The notes: generated by a model from the sequence alone, not told the origin. DNA of 44,256 bases from Intoshia linei (GCA_001642005.1 LWCA01000175.1:1-44256), one strand, 5' to 3'. Positions 22,985 through 35,139 are shown, counted from the stretch's first letter. Made by a program: numbers and translations.

Positions 22985-23541
22985 ATACTGGAATAAGTTC
23001 TATCAGAATAATCTTTTTTTTTAATTTCTGGACCGTTAATTAGTTCACATTTTTTGTTTTAATAAAATATTTCAAAAAAAAAATATATGAATACTAAAAT
23101 GCTTTTTTGACCGTGAAGTCGTATCTTATTTGGATTTAAATTTTTTGTGTATATTAACAGGATACAACTGTACCACCTGTAATTTTTTTTAAATTCTGAC
23201 TGTTTTCATTAAAAAAAGAGGGGTAATTTGTGGTTTTGGCCCTGAAGATATAATTTTTTTAAATTTAATTTATAATATGTTTATGATTTTAAAATTCGTA
23301 TCAGCGTATATATTTTTTTTATTCTCCAACTTGTTTGATTTTCAAAAAAATAAGATAATTTGGCTTTTTAACCCGTAAGATGTGAGTTTGGGAGGTTGAA
23401 ATTAAGTTTGCGAACACTCCCGCAAAAATCTGTAATTGAAATGTGGACTTTATAAAATTCTAAGACGGGTAGTTATTTAAATTAAAGTTGAACACACATA
23501 CACACAAAAAAAAATCGCGTAGCATATTGTATAGGTAAGGA
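22985..23541 (+). repeat. Copy B of the GCGTAGCAT dispersed repeat
   Basis: It runs from GGAATAAGTTCTATCAGAAT through CCGTTAATTAGTTCAC, TTTTTGACCGTGAAGTCGT, CCCGTAAGATGTGAGTTTGG and a CACACATACACACA run, to ATCGCGTAGCATATTG and GTAAGGATA. Compared with 41464-42960 it lacks the first part. It abuts the Tc1-like relic at the codon for the last catalytic Glu, so it probably inserted there or marks a deletion. Confidence 0.75.
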
Positions 23542-23544
23542 TAT

Positions 23545-23870
23545 ATATTCAATACAGTTAAGATCGGGAGAATTTGGCGGCTAACACATTATTTTTTCTG
23601 ATTCATAGCCATTGTAAAAAAGATATTCTTTTGTATGACGGGATGCGTGACTTGAGGCATTATCATGCATAAAAATGAAAATTTTAAGAAAGCTTTTTTC
23701 TATTTTTGTTATCCACAAAAAAAAACGCAGTATGTGTCAGACTTAATTTTGACTCCATGTTAATCTAATAATATGTCATAATATATCCATGTTAATATCT
23801 AAATTAAAATATCCAATAATAGTGTCTTTCACAATGCCTGCCCAAATCATTATACTCCCACTTCCTATTA
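23545..23870 (-). pseudogene. Tc1/mariner-like transposase relic with DD37E spacing
   Basis: The minus strand reads GSGSIMIWAGIVKDTIIGYF, then FIFMHDNASSHASRHTKEYL, then ESEKIMC, TAG, PPNSPDLNCIE. HDNASSH carries the second catalytic Asp, and the Glu of PDLNCIE is the third catalytic residue; 37 residues lie between them, as in the DD37E group of IS630-Tc1-mariner elements. The TAG sits where families have Trp before PPNSPDLN. The remainder has further stops, and the C-terminus is cut by the GCGTAGCAT repeat. It would have been a cut-and-paste transposase and is now inactive. Confidence 0.7.
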
Positions 23871-24114
23871 AAGTATTAAATTAAATTTTTGAAAAGTAAT
23901 CTGTAATAGTTTTCTTTTTTTAGTTCATCAGTTCTCTACTAATTACATCTTTAAGATCATAAAACATTTTTGAAACATCGTCTGTACAAAAATTATTAAT
24001 TCCATTTTTATGTTCATTCAATTTTGTAAAAATACTAAAAAATAATATAATTATAATATAATAAATACTTTATCAAATATAAATAATACAATCTAAATCC
24101 ATATTAACGGAATT

Positions 24115-24828
24115 TTTGTTTCATACAAAAGGAACTGCTATTTGAACTATACATAACCTTGAATATTTTAAGTTCATCCTTTTTAAAGCAACTAGGATTT
24201 TTGCTTTTTCTTATAACAAGTGGAATTCTGAATTCTCCATAATAGGAGACAAAAAGCATGATAGTTATTCTGGTTTTAATCGATTTTAGTTTTTAAATAA
24301 TAGTCTATGTCAGCATATTTGTGTTCAATATTTACCATTCTTTTTTTAAACCACTGCTGATATGAACATCATTTAATGATAATAATTTATTACTATTTTT
24401 GATAATTCCTCTAGATTGGTTTACAGTGATATTAAATACTATAGCTATCTTATGAGGTCCATAATTTTTATCTCTCGATTAAACCGCTATTTCTGTTTTT
24501 TCTCCAGTGTTAAGTCTTTTGATCTTTTAAATTGTGACATAAATTTTACAATAAAAGTGTGCTTTATTTTTAATGTTTTCGAGATTTTCTAAGGATAATG
24601 TATATGAAAAATAGAACTCGTAATAAATGCTGTGGTTTAAAACGAAGATGTGCTTTATTTTTAACCCTTCAAAATTGTTAAAATTTGAGAATTCATATTT
24701 ACATAGGAAATAGAGTACCCACAAAATAAGAAATTTGTCAATTTAATATTTAATGTTAAAATTAATATTTTTTTCCTTTTAAATCTACCAAAAAAACAAA
24801 AAAGTGTGCTTTAAATCGACAACCACTG
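24115..24828 (-). pseudogene. pogo/Tigger element relic: left terminus and transposase pieces
   Basis: On the minus strand the element starts CAGTGGTTGTCGATTTAAAG at 24828, next to a TA dinucleotide (24829-24830), with AAAGTGTGCTTTA-type motifs recurring inside. An ATG at 24540 begins MSQFKRSKDLTLEKKQK and, after a shift, DKNYGPHKIAIVFNITVNQS, like the CENP-B/pogo helix-turn-helix. Further on (24276-24115) KTRITIMLFVSYYGEFRIPL and VIRKSKNPSCFK match the DDE_1 region PLVIGKSKNPRCFK. Frameshifts and stops break it. The downstream end is missing and a Tc1-like relic follows. Confidence 0.65.
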
Positions 24829-24849
24829 TACTTTAAAATTACTTTGTAC

Positions 24850-25100
24850 TAAAACTACATAACAACAAAGTACACCTTTGTTATTTATTTCTTACTTATT
24901 ACCATTGTAAAATTTTAACTCTTTAGCTTGTCATATGACTCTTTAATTTTATTTAAAAGTTTGCCTTTGGCAGAGCTAGGATACTGTTTGTACGAATGAA
25001 AAAAATGGTCAATGTAAAACTTTGACAGTAATTTTAAAAAATTTATAAAATAAACTAAAATTTCTTTGCGGTGATCCGGTTAAAAATCACTGCATTGAAC
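24850..25100 (-). repeat. Fragment of the AGCTCTGCC repeat and a hAT-like end
   Basis: On the minus strand, CGTACAAACAGTATCCTAGC and TCTGCCAAAGGCAAAC (near 24965-25000) match the start of the repeats at 40316 and 41464. Just beside it, 25070-25094 (GGTGATCCGGTTAAAAATCA, then CTG) looks like a hAT terminus, but the other end and target duplication were not found. Confidence 0.45.
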
Positions 25101-25139
25101 TAAAAGAAATAATTATATAGAAATTTTAATAAATTTACA

Positions 25140-25145
25140 TTTATT
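25140..25145 (-). promoter_or_regulatory. Polyadenylation signal AATAAA of the cordon-bleu-like gene
   Basis: On the minus strand AATAAA lies 25 nt beyond the TAA stop, within TCGATATTCAATAAATG. The spacing is short but usable. Confidence 0.45.
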
Positions 25146-25170
25146 GAATATCGATAAAAAAATTGGATGA

Positions 25171-28100
25171 TTATTTTTTGAGAGACGAAAATATGACGTG
25201 ACTTTTTCTCTTATTATTGATAAAGTCATCGACATCGGATCGTTTTCGAACAGTCATTCGTTCATTAAACCGTTCTTGTTGAAAAGCTCGCGTAGATTTG
25301 ATGGAAACTGGTAAAATTTTCCATTGATAATTGGATTTGGTTTGAGGATCAATTTTGATTGGTTCTGTAACAATTTCCTCGGTTAATTGCTTATCAACTT
25401 GAATAGAAACATTAGGTGTTGATTCAGTCCATTCCTCTGAAGTATTTTTAACAGATTCAGTAATACTACTCAATTTTGTATCACTAGATCTATACAAAAG
25501 AGTCGAATTTGAATTTTTTAAAATTTCAGCAACCGAAATTGCCTTTTTCCCTCTAAGGCACCCAATTTTTTCATAATTTTTAACAGTTTTAATTTTCTGT
25601 ATATCTGTAACATCAACATCAACTTTTTCCGTATTAATTGAATCAACCTTTTTCAATCCATTTAATCCCAACTTTAAGTCATTTATAGAAATTTCCATTC
25701 TACTGTTTGTATCAGTATCTGTATTTGTTGCAGAAATTTCATTTTGAGAACCAACATTCTTCATTTTAATTTTTTGTTTAATTAAAATATCGTTAGTCAA
25801 AATACTATTTAACGAAGGAATATTGGAATTAGAACTACAAGTTTGATTTGGTGTGGAATGTAGTCGACGTTCCTTCAAATTAGTGGCTTCGTTTTCACTA
25901 AACACGTTACTAGTATTTTGTGAATCGTATGACGTGGATAAATGATTCAAATCCCGGTATTTGGAACTATTTGTAATTTCATTGTTCAACATGGCCCTTC
26001 TTTCATTCATTGGCAAGAGGGACATTTCTATTGTATTTGTTTTTAAATTTATTTCAGATTCATTCACTTTATCTTCTTTATCTTTTTCGTTTTCTTCATT
26101 TACTTCTTTAACGTAAATGTTGACTGTGTCATTTGAATCTACTTTTGCATTAATTTCAATTTCGTGGTCAATTTTTGTAACTGGACAAATATTTTTCAAA
26201 TTATCCTGACATTTGATATCCAAAGATTCAACAATTTTGCTTTCCTCATAAACTTTTACATTTTCCAAATGTATGTCTTCTTTCAAATCTTGGTTTTGGT
26301 TTAGGTCTTGTTCATTATGTAAATTTTTTTCTTGGGAAAATACTTCATCTTCTGGGACAGAAACTTTTGGCAATTCTTCGAGACAGACACTAATTGGTTC
26401 AGTGAGTTGTTTTTCTGTATTAATAGATTCATTTTCTATAGAATTTTCCTCGTTAAAGGTACCAATCCATTTATTCACAAATTCTTTGCAATCGGAAAGT
26501 TCATCTAAAAAGATTGCATAAATACATTATACATGATTGTTATTTAATTTTGCATGTTTTAATCCATACAGGACCCACGTGTGGTCCATTTTATTTTCAA
26601 TTATACATCATTTTGATTTATACCTTAAACATTAAAACTTAAACCTTAATGAAATTTAAACCCTTTAAAAATACATTTATCTGTTGTGCTCTACCGAAAA
26701 ATTAAAAATATTAATGTTACCCAAATAGAAAAACTTGCAATAGCCGATTCCATATATATTTAAGCGGTTATAATCAATTTTAATAAAATGATACCATTAT
26801 CCTGTTTATTTAGACTTTTTTCTTCTTGTACATCACGATAATTGCAATAAGATTCAATTTTTGCATTGACCGAATTAACATCTAAATTTTTTATTAATCT
26901 TATAATTTACCGATATTAATAAAAAAATTAACTTCCTTTTACGATTTAATTAAAAATTTACAAAAATTGAATTTAATACAAGTCTTATGAGGTATTAACT
27001 TATATAATGTAAATAATAACATAAAATTAAAATAAATGTACCGGTTCGAGGAGTAGATGCATTTTCGTTATTTTTAGTTGTATCAGTAGAATTTAATTCA
27101 ACAGTTGCATTAGTGTCTGGTAATTTGGGTATACTCGGAGCAACTACAAAAAAATTAATAATAAAACTAAACCACAACCAAAAATTAAAGTAAATCATCC
27201 TATCCTAACTTATAATATGCTACGCGATTTTTGTTTGTGTGTGTGTGTGTGTCTGTGTGTTACGCTTTATTTAAATAACTACCCGTCTTAGAATTTTTTA
27301 AAGACCACATTTCAATTACATTTTTTTTCGTGACGTATAATAAGATAAATTTCAACCTCCCAATTTCACATCTTACGGATCAAAAACCCCTGTTGTATCT
27401 CTTTTTGAAAATCAAACGAGTTGGAGAAGTTAAAATAATATATACGCTGATGCGGATTTTAAAATCATAAACGTTAGCATAAATTTAAATTTAAAAAAAT
27501 TATATCTTCAGGGCCAAAATCACAAATTACTCTTCGTTTTTTAATAAAAACAGCCCTAGAATTTCAAAATTTACAAGTGGTACAGTTGTATCGTGTTAAT
27601 ACACACAAAAAATTTCAATCCGAATAAGTAACGACTTCACGGTCAAAAAACCATTTCAGTATTCATACATTTTTTTTCCGAAATATTTTATTAAAACAAA
27701 AAATGTGAAATAATTAACAGTCATTTTTTTTTTGAAATATTTTATTAAAACAAAAAATGTGAAATAATTAACGGTCCGGAAAAAAAAATTATTCTGATAG
27801 AGCTTATTTCAGTTGATATAAATACAAAATTCCAACCCCAGAAATCTACGCATTCCCGGTGAAAAATAATTTTTAATATATTATCAACCAATATTTTTCA
27901 AATATTTCGATTAAAATAAAAATTGAAAATGTAAACATTGATCTTACAATTTCGGAAAAAAGTGGAAATTCACTGTATAAATATTTGAAATACAGAGATA
28001 TGGGTTTTAGTCTCATAAATTGATTCCTTCTTCTTTTTTTATGATTGTTACGCAATTCCTCATGTTCAAAAATATTAAAAAACTTTAGAATCAACTTTAG

Positions 28101-31100
28101 TATAACTTTGTTGTTATAATGTTGAGATTTATTTCAATGATGATAACAATGATTGGCCAATCTTACAATTGTTATTAATTCTTAATTATAAAGTGTAATT
28201 CGGAAGAGTTAGCGGTTCTTGTATAAACTACATACCAGTCAAGCTAATAAAATAAAAATTACTATTTTTTTTTTTTTTTAAAATGCATGAGGTAGATTCA
28301 ACTCTAAAAATTGAAGAAGCAGGAATAGGAACTGGAGCAAAGCTAGTTTTTTTTTTGAGGGTAAATACAGATTGACGTTTAGAATTTGAAAATTTTTCAT
28401 TAATGGAGAATCTATTTTCAACAAATCCACTAGTTTGTTCAGAACAATTAGATTTGGAGCTAGTAGTAGTGCCATTACGAGATGGTAAATCATTTTGAAC
28501 TGGAGGTAAAGGTGCCTGTTTTTTGTTGGATAAACTAAAGTGTGGCAATATAGCAATATCTGAGTCAAATTGTTCATTTTCCTTCTTAATATTGTCAATA
28601 TACTCATCATACTCCTTTTTAGATTCTTTTGATAAAGTTTGTGATTTTGATTTTATTGAATTATTCGTCTAAACATTAAAAAATACAATCAAACCACAAT
28701 ACAATACAATAAACTATAAAATAAATTGACTATTAAAATACTTTAAATTTTTTGGTAATGGTGAAAAATTTCATTTTAATTTTTTTTTGGCAAATTTCGT
28801 TGAATTTCAAGTTTTGGCTATGTTGCGGCCAATTGACAGTTAAAATTTTTTTTATATAACAAGCTGGAATAGGATTTTGAATATCTAAAGTTACAATATA
28901 CAGTAATTGAGCTGATTGGAATTGACAATATCCCAGTAAACTATTCATTAATCATTGATAAAACAAATGAACAAAACTGCACGCATAAAATTGATTCAAG
29001 CATGCCAATTTATTAAAGTTATACAAAAAGCAAATGTTTTGTAATTTTAATAACTCAATATAATTTCGGTAAAGTTAATAAGCTGTACAGTTTAGAAACA
29101 TTAAAATTAGTCCATTATAAAATATTTAATACATAATGTGCTTGTCAAATTAAGTACACGAACCAATAACAAAATTTACGTTATTAATAAGTTACCAAAT
29201 TATACAAACGGTAAATGTATTGATTTAATTTCTTGTAAAAATTTTAACTTTTAATGAAAATCTGCGTTGATCCAACAACTTGATTTATGTGAATCGTATT
29301 GAAATTTTAGTAAGTCTATCTATTTAGATTCATATTTACAAAATTTTAAATGTTTACTTTATACTTGTGTACTTTTATTGTACAAAACAGATACACAATT
29401 TATTCAAAATTTAACACTTTCTACATTCTCTGTGGCTTTTCGATTATTACTTTTATTTTAAATTAATTTTTAGCAATGTTATTGACATTATTTGTCCCAC
29501 TTATCACAAATTTTTAAAAATATCAAATTATAAATATAAATCAATATTCTTAAGTTTAGTCGCATTATTATGAATCTTCAACTGGACCTTTAACAAAATC
29601 CAACTACTATTTTACAATGTGTACGCATGAACAGCTTACTGTTTGTTATGTGCAAAGTTCTTCTTTTATAACTCTATGATCATTTATAACAATTATGTAC
29701 AGTTATTCATAACACTGTAACGTCGTAAACAAATTAAATTTACACTTGATTAGCTTAAAATTAACTAAATAAATCTAAAGATTCTGTTAAATAGAACCTT
29801 TACTATAAAATAAAATATGAAGTTTTTATTGTATTTTAAAAGTCAGTATCAATTAATTCTAGTGTAATCCTAGTTCTATGAATATACGCGGATAACGCGA
29901 ATAACCCCGCAAAAAATAATATTTCAACTGATGCATTATTTGCAGGTATTGATAATATAATTACATGTATTTATTTAATGAAATTTTCCAATGCATTGAT
30001 TGACAACCAATTTAATTAGCAAAATTAATAATTTTTAAAAATGAGCTTATTCATAAAAGTACTGAGTTTTGAAACTCAGTAAAAAAATGCAATAACTAAG
30101 CACTCAGTAAAGTCTAAAACTAAACACTCAGTACTTTTTACAAAAGTTAAACACACTACTTTGAACCATTTTTTTTAACACAGTTAATGAGTCTAACTGT
30201 TTTAATTAAAGGTTAAATTTAAATAAAAAATATAAAACCTGAGATATATATTATTTATGTAAATGGAATTGTACTTGAATTTTAAATAAAGAAAGAACGA
30301 GATTAAGTTAAATCAAAATTGCGAAAATTTCAGTTAATATATTGACAAAGTGGTGAAATAATTGTATATTTGGAAAGATTTTAATACACATTAAATACAC
30401 TAAGGTTAATTAATATATATAATTTGATATTTGTAATTTAATGAAAACGAAAAATAAACCAAGTATTTTAAATACAAGGCACCCCTATCAATTATCAATA
30501 GCAACATAGGTTATGTCACAAACGTTACGTACGCGTGATTTGATTATAATATGTGCCGCAGAATATGTATGGTATTTTATGTATTGTGCCGCATTAAAAA
30601 CTATAAAACACTGGAAAGAGTTTAACACAGCGTTCCCAACTTTTGTATCTGCTAGACGGTAAAATGTGGTAACTTAATTAAAGTTTAACAAGATGGTTCT
30701 CAATCTTTGGTGCCTCGCTATTTCTGTAATTTATTCAAAAAATTATTATTTTTGAAATTATTTTTTAATGCTATCTATATTCTTTACAAATAGATAGAAA
30801 ATTTGCAACTGGCTGTTAGGAAAATCTGTGTTAACGATTAGATTATATTACATCATTGTTTAATATTATTAAATATTTATTTAACCTTGCAAATAAAATA
30901 AACAAAAATTTGTGTAACCATCAAAATTTCTGGAACTTAAGCAATTCTAACAAGAATAAATAAATTCATGTAGTCAGACCACTTAATACCGCCACTATAT
31001 TACATTATTTTACTATATGACAGTCATACTCATACATAGGATTGTGGAGAGTTAACAGTAGGGCCATATAATTTTTTTAAAATAGGATAACCTAAACATT

Positions 31101-33405
31101 GTTTAATCGATCGTTCATTGTCTAAAAATGAAAAATAACAGATAGCAATCGTATTGGTCATCATAAGTTTGACATACTTAAGAACTTTCCAACAGTACCT
31201 TATAATGAAGTAAAATATTAGGTCCCTCATGATTGTAGGCCAGGGCAATATGACTCTATCACTTTCTCCACAGTCCTGTTCATACACAATAACCGTGCCT
31301 ATAATCTATTAGCTATAATAGTATACTTTCAATTCATAATTAAATGTAACATTTTTTTTAAATATAGTAACTGAAAATTAAAAATAATGATAATGATTAA
31401 AAAATGAGTTATATAATTTAAAACATGTGTATGTCCATAGTACAATGTACATCTTGGTCTTAGAAAAAACTAGATCAGACGTAATTCATATTAGAAAAAA
31501 ATTTTGTAATGTTGTATTTTGTTGAATAGTGATAATTGTAGAGTCTACATTGAAAAGTCTACCAAGTTGTTTACTAAATCTAATACACTTTAAAGTTAAA
31601 AATATAAATTAAAAAGATAATTTTAATATATTACCCTTTAAATTTTGATTACTTTCTCGAGAAATTTCACAATAAATGATTTGGTAAATATAAATCTTGA
31701 AAATTTTTTTGGTCAGGTAAGCTATGTCAATATATAAAACCTTAGTAAATGATATAAAAACTAAATTTTAAGCAATAAAGCAAGTTATTTTAAATTTAAA
31801 GTTCAATTAGAAATACATTTACAAATTTGAATTGAATTTCAAACATCATTTATCATTCTAATATAGGTTTCCAAGACGAATGTAGTCTTAATCTCATAAT
31901 TTCATTCTCAAAAATTGCATCTTCATGATCAGCATTGTTGACTCAACAATGCAAATTACCATTATATAATTTTATGAATATCACATCAATTGTGCACCTT
32001 TTTACTAATACTAATTACTTTTTTTTTCTATCCTTTACTTATATAATGTGTGTCTGTGTGTAACCATTTATTGAAAAAATTGACAGTCGCATGATTTAAA
32101 AAACCCATTTATAAATAACAGTTTTTATCTATTTTTCAGTTTTAGAATTTCAACCCCTCAGGGTAAAAACCCAATTTCCTCTTTTGTTAAAAAAAAATAA
32201 TTAAAAAATTTAATAAAACATACATTCTGGGACGCATTTTAAAATTGTTAACATTGTCGTTAATCTCAGCCTTAAAAACGCATACCTTTATGGGCAAAAC
32301 CACAAATTACCCTTTATTTTATGATCATAATCACATGAAACATGTCCTAAAATTTTTTTAAACATAAATTCTGGGATAGTTTTTAAAATTAAAACTGGGG
32401 TAGCTGAATTGTTTGTATATAAAGCGAGATGGTATGCAAAAAATTTGATGAAATCCATTCTCACATTATCTATCTTAATTACCTTTAGTATTCAGGAAAA
32501 TAATGCTATTTCGGTTATACTCTTTTATTCTGACATTTGGATTGATTGGTTCAATATTTTCACTACTAGATATAGTGCTTACTGGTGCAAATAGATTGTA
32601 ATGTTGAATATTGACATTTTCTTCTTTACATATTGTTTTTAAAAAAGTTTCAATTTTTTCCCATTCAAATATTCTATAAATTTTTCGTATTCCTTTTTCC
32701 ATATATACTACTATTCGTTTAGTCATCTAAATTAACATTTTAGTATTAATCCCATTTGAAATAATTTAAAATCAAATTAATCTAAATTTTCCAGTTTCCG
32801 TAATCTGTATAAAGAGAGCCGTAACTATAAAATTTGAGATCACCAGAAAATGAAACATGGACTCCAATCAAAAATTTATAGACCTCTAAAAGTCAATAAT
32901 TCAAAAAAAATTGACATAAAGATAATTAAAATATATTATTTTCATGGGGCTTAAAAAAATGTACCTTAATTGAGAAATGAGTTAAAAAAATTGCTAACTG
33001 CAACTGCTCTGCTCTGAATTTTAGATGAGGCAATGTAAATTTTGTATACATTTGTATTTGACATTACTAATTAAATGTATCCAGTTTATTGCTTAATTGG
33101 CTCAATAATTACATAAAAATTTGATGATTTATTATGAATTAATATGATAATTATGTTATATTAAATAATTAACCTTAAAAGGCACAAAAGATTGTTCAGG
33201 ACAACTATTCGATATATTGTTAACTGGAAAAGGTTGAATATTGATAATATTAGAATGAAACGTATCGAGTGGGCTGTCATCGGCTGCGTCAATTTCAAAG
33301 CTTTTTTTTTCAGAATTTTGATAATTGAATTTGACAGAGTAAACTTGATTATTGTTGAGATGATGCTGAGAAATAATCATGTCAACAAATTTGTTAATAG
33401 GCATA
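25171..33405 (-). CDS. Cordon-bleu-like protein, at least six exons, 5' end not found
   Basis: Exons are 33405-33174, 32726-32483, 28884-28742, 28668-28236, 27143-27042 and 26504-25171 (stop at 25171-25173). Phases agree and all junctions are GT-AG. From the first in-frame ATG (33404) the product is 828 residues. Residues 1-60 (MPINKFVDMIISQHHLNNNQ...) and 79-158 (KRIVVYMEKGIRKIYRIF, IETFLKTICKEENV) resemble the two ubiquitin-like Cobl repeats. NKKQAPLPPVQ at 254-264 resembles the KRAP motif that follows them, and KKKTSFAPVPIP is a second Pro/Lys patch. Residues 386-828 are acidic, Ser/Asn-rich and probably disordered, ending RKRSDVDDFINNKRKS. No clear WH2 motif was seen. Cordon-bleu proteins act in cortical actin assembly. 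The first exon begins one base before ATG, inside the expected domain, so an upstream exon is likely. Family call moderate. Confidence 0.68.
27198..28075 (-). repeat. Copy C of the GCGTAGCAT dispersed repeat, in an intron
   Basis: Inverted relative to copies A, B, D and E. On the plus strand it opens ATATGCTACGCGATTTTTG, then a TG-rich run (27234-27262), ACTACCCGTCTTAGAATT, and continues to AAATCTACGCATTCCCGG and GTTACGCAAT near 28055. A segment of about 60 bp ending AAATATTTTATTAAAACAAA and AAATGTGAAATAATTAAC is present twice (27678-27720 and 27735-27775), a local duplication. It occupies most of the intron between exons 4 and 5 of the cordon-bleu-like gene. Confidence 0.8.
29822..30150 (+). 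repeat. Dispersed repeat, copy 1 of an inverted pair
   Basis: Shares TTATTGTATTTTAAAA, GTAATCCTA, GAATAACCCC, TTTCCAATGCATTGATTGA and AAAATTAATAATTTTTAAAA, then AAGTACTGAG motifs, with the reverse complement of 35140-35425. It ends in a patch of repeated ACTCAGTA words. Class unknown. Confidence 0.75.
31030..31287 (-). other. Unrecognised open frame inside an intron
   Basis: Eighty-five codons are open on the minus strand in slightly less AT-rich DNA, with hydrophobic stretches (MRDLIFYFIIRYCW, TNTIAICYFSFL). It resembles no family known to me and shows no splice or repeat context that would make it a gene. A decayed transposon or gene fragment is the likeliest explanation. Confidence 0.15.
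32030..32380 (-). repeat. Diverged relative of the GCGTAGCAT repeat
   Basis: Read on the minus strand it keeps the order TTTTGCCC...TTTTTACCC...TTGAAATT...CACACAGACACACATT...ATATAAGTAAAGGATA, like the 3' half of copies B-E, but with many differences. It is probably an older subfamily. Confidence 0.45.
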
Positions 33406-33419
33406 CTAATAAGCAATAA

Positions 33420-35139
33420 TTAATACACAAAACCCCTAAAATGTAGAAACTACTACTTAACCCTAGATTGACTACAAGATAGAATAGTTCTGTTATCCCA
33501 TAAAAAGTTTTTCTCGAAATGTTTAAAAATTATCAGATTTTTCAATTTCACCATTTAGTACTACATTTAGGTGTAATTTTACGTTTTATCTTTCATGCAA
33601 AAATTGTATATAAACCCTGACAACATTATATCACTTTTAACTCAAACTTAACCCCATGCAACGTTGTACATTGCATCCAGATGTATACCCAATTCGGACC
33701 GTTTGAATACACTATAATTTTCTAATATTTTAATTTCCATTGCATATAAAATATAAAGTTGCATCCAATTAAAATTTACCTTTTATCGATATTTTTGTTG
33801 ATAACTTTGCCACTCGGTAAAGAAATGTTCATAATCGTATGGGTAAGGCTATAAGATTTTTGATATTTCATTTTTTATTTAACCCAAACACGCTAATAAT
33901 ATTGCGCAATTTCAAATTAAACTTTAAATAAGCATTCAGGTTAATTTTGAGATTCTAGGATTGTAAAGCGAATATCGAAATTTCTATATAATAAATTGTA
34001 AATCAACCTAAAATAATATAATTGAATTGGAACAGTTGAATAGTATTGTTAAAGTGCTACATAATGGTTATAAACAAAAAATACCTAGGAAATGTGAAAT
34101 ATTCAATTCAATATGGTACGTCTTTGAATGTAATCTTTGAAGTGTGGCAACGTGAAATATATTATCATGTATTAATCATTTCCGCTATTTTATGTTAATT
34201 ATTATTACATTTTAATTATTTACATGCTAACATGCTGCTATTTTATTTATACAATGTTTTTATTTACAATTTCGGTTTAATTTAATACTACCTAATAGTA
34301 TTATTGTGAGATTATGTTAAATTATCGACATTTCAATAGTCTACATAGTATCTAATTCTTTGTAGACTTTACTTGTGTATTTTTTATCGTATTGTCCAAT
34401 ATTTTGTAACCATATCTTCTTAAATGTATTATTAAATGTATTTTGACAATGAAGTAGTTTCATCAATCATGTGTAAGAAGAGCTAAACCAATGTTAACCG
34501 AAACTAATTGGGGAATTTGTCGAAATTCACTAGATTGATTCCAATTTGTAATACACCTAATATACAATTAAAGTGATCGTAAATACATTGTAACATTAAA
34601 ACCAGTTATGACTCATAAGTTATGAGTCACAATCGCATTTAAAGAGAAATATACTCAATGAATATGACTTATGAGCAAGGGTGATCGATTTGTTGGTACC
34701 AGTAATCCTTTGGTGGTTTTTATAACCAGAAATACAATACCGATAACTTTGATGATACCAGCAATTTTTTTTAGGTGAATGCTTTGTAATAATGAAATTA
34801 CTAATTTGTAAAATGTAAACTGAAATACAATGACACGCTTGTAAGTTTCAAAAATTATTAATGATTACAAGTAAATAGATAATGAAAGTCAATATATACT
34901 GGCTAATTTCTATTTAACAGAATTCCTGGTTAACGGTAAAAAATCCTGATTAACGGACTGAAAATTCAGTTAAATTTTGACTTAAAACGACTAGCATCAT
35001 AATTATATTAAAGCTTTTTCGATTCAAATTAAAAGTTTCAGTTACGTAAAACATTTTCATTTATTCTTGATTAATGATGATAATAATGGTTGATTATTAA
35101 TTTTATGAAATGACCTGCAAATATAAATATATATAAATA
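33420..35139. other. AT-rich DNA upstream of the cordon-bleu-like gene
   Basis: The missing 5' exon(s) of the gene may lie here, but no segment with the right phase and a Cobl-like beta-strand reading was convincing. A 31-codon minus-strand frame at about 33560-33465 ends near a possible GTTAAG donor, but its phase does not match. A repeat copy at 34686-34870 and a GTTATGACTCATAAGTTATG palindrome near 34604 are present. Confidence 0.35.
34686..34870 (+). repeat. Second copy of the GGTACCAGCAA dispersed repeat
   Basis: TTGTTGGTACCAGTAATCC, GATGATACCAGCAATTTTTT, ATTACTAATTTGTAAAATGT and ACAATGACACGCTTGTAAGT match the reverse complement of 4920-5045. Class unknown. Confidence 0.6.

Larger units (their letters stand above)
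28885..32482 (-). other. 3.6-kb intron of the cordon-bleu-like gene
   Basis: The donor is G|GTAATT at 32482 and the acceptor TAACTTTAG at 28885. It holds one copy of an inverted dispersed repeat (29822-30150), possible hAT ends near 30632 (CAGCGTTCCCAACTTTTG) and 30690 (GATGGTTCTCAATCTTTGG), a diverged GCGTAGCAT-type repeat (32030-32380), and an 85-codon open frame at 31030-31287 that is not recognisable. Confidence 0.6.

Noticed and set aside
26273-26521. 82-residue plus-strand frame
   Set aside because: Antisense shadow of the acidic last exon of the cordon-bleu-like gene.
28278-28610. 110-residue minus-strand frame
   Set aside because: Out of frame with the cordon-bleu-like exon 28668-28236, which has consistent splice phases.
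28733-28948. Start codon at MNSLLGYCQF as a separate gene
   Set aside because: An in-phase acceptor at 28885 joins this exon to 32483 and 28668; the upstream codons are then intronic.
30632-30692. Small hAT element bounded by AGTTTAACA
   Set aside because: The words flank only about 60 bp, and the right side lacks an inverted end; probably coincidence between two worn left ends.
31920-31965. GCATTGTTGACTCAACAATGC palindrome as a regulatory hairpin
   Set aside because: Isolated, intronic, and within the range expected by chance in such DNA.
33192-33419. 75-residue plus-strand frame
   Set aside because: Antisense to the first visible cordon-bleu-like exon.
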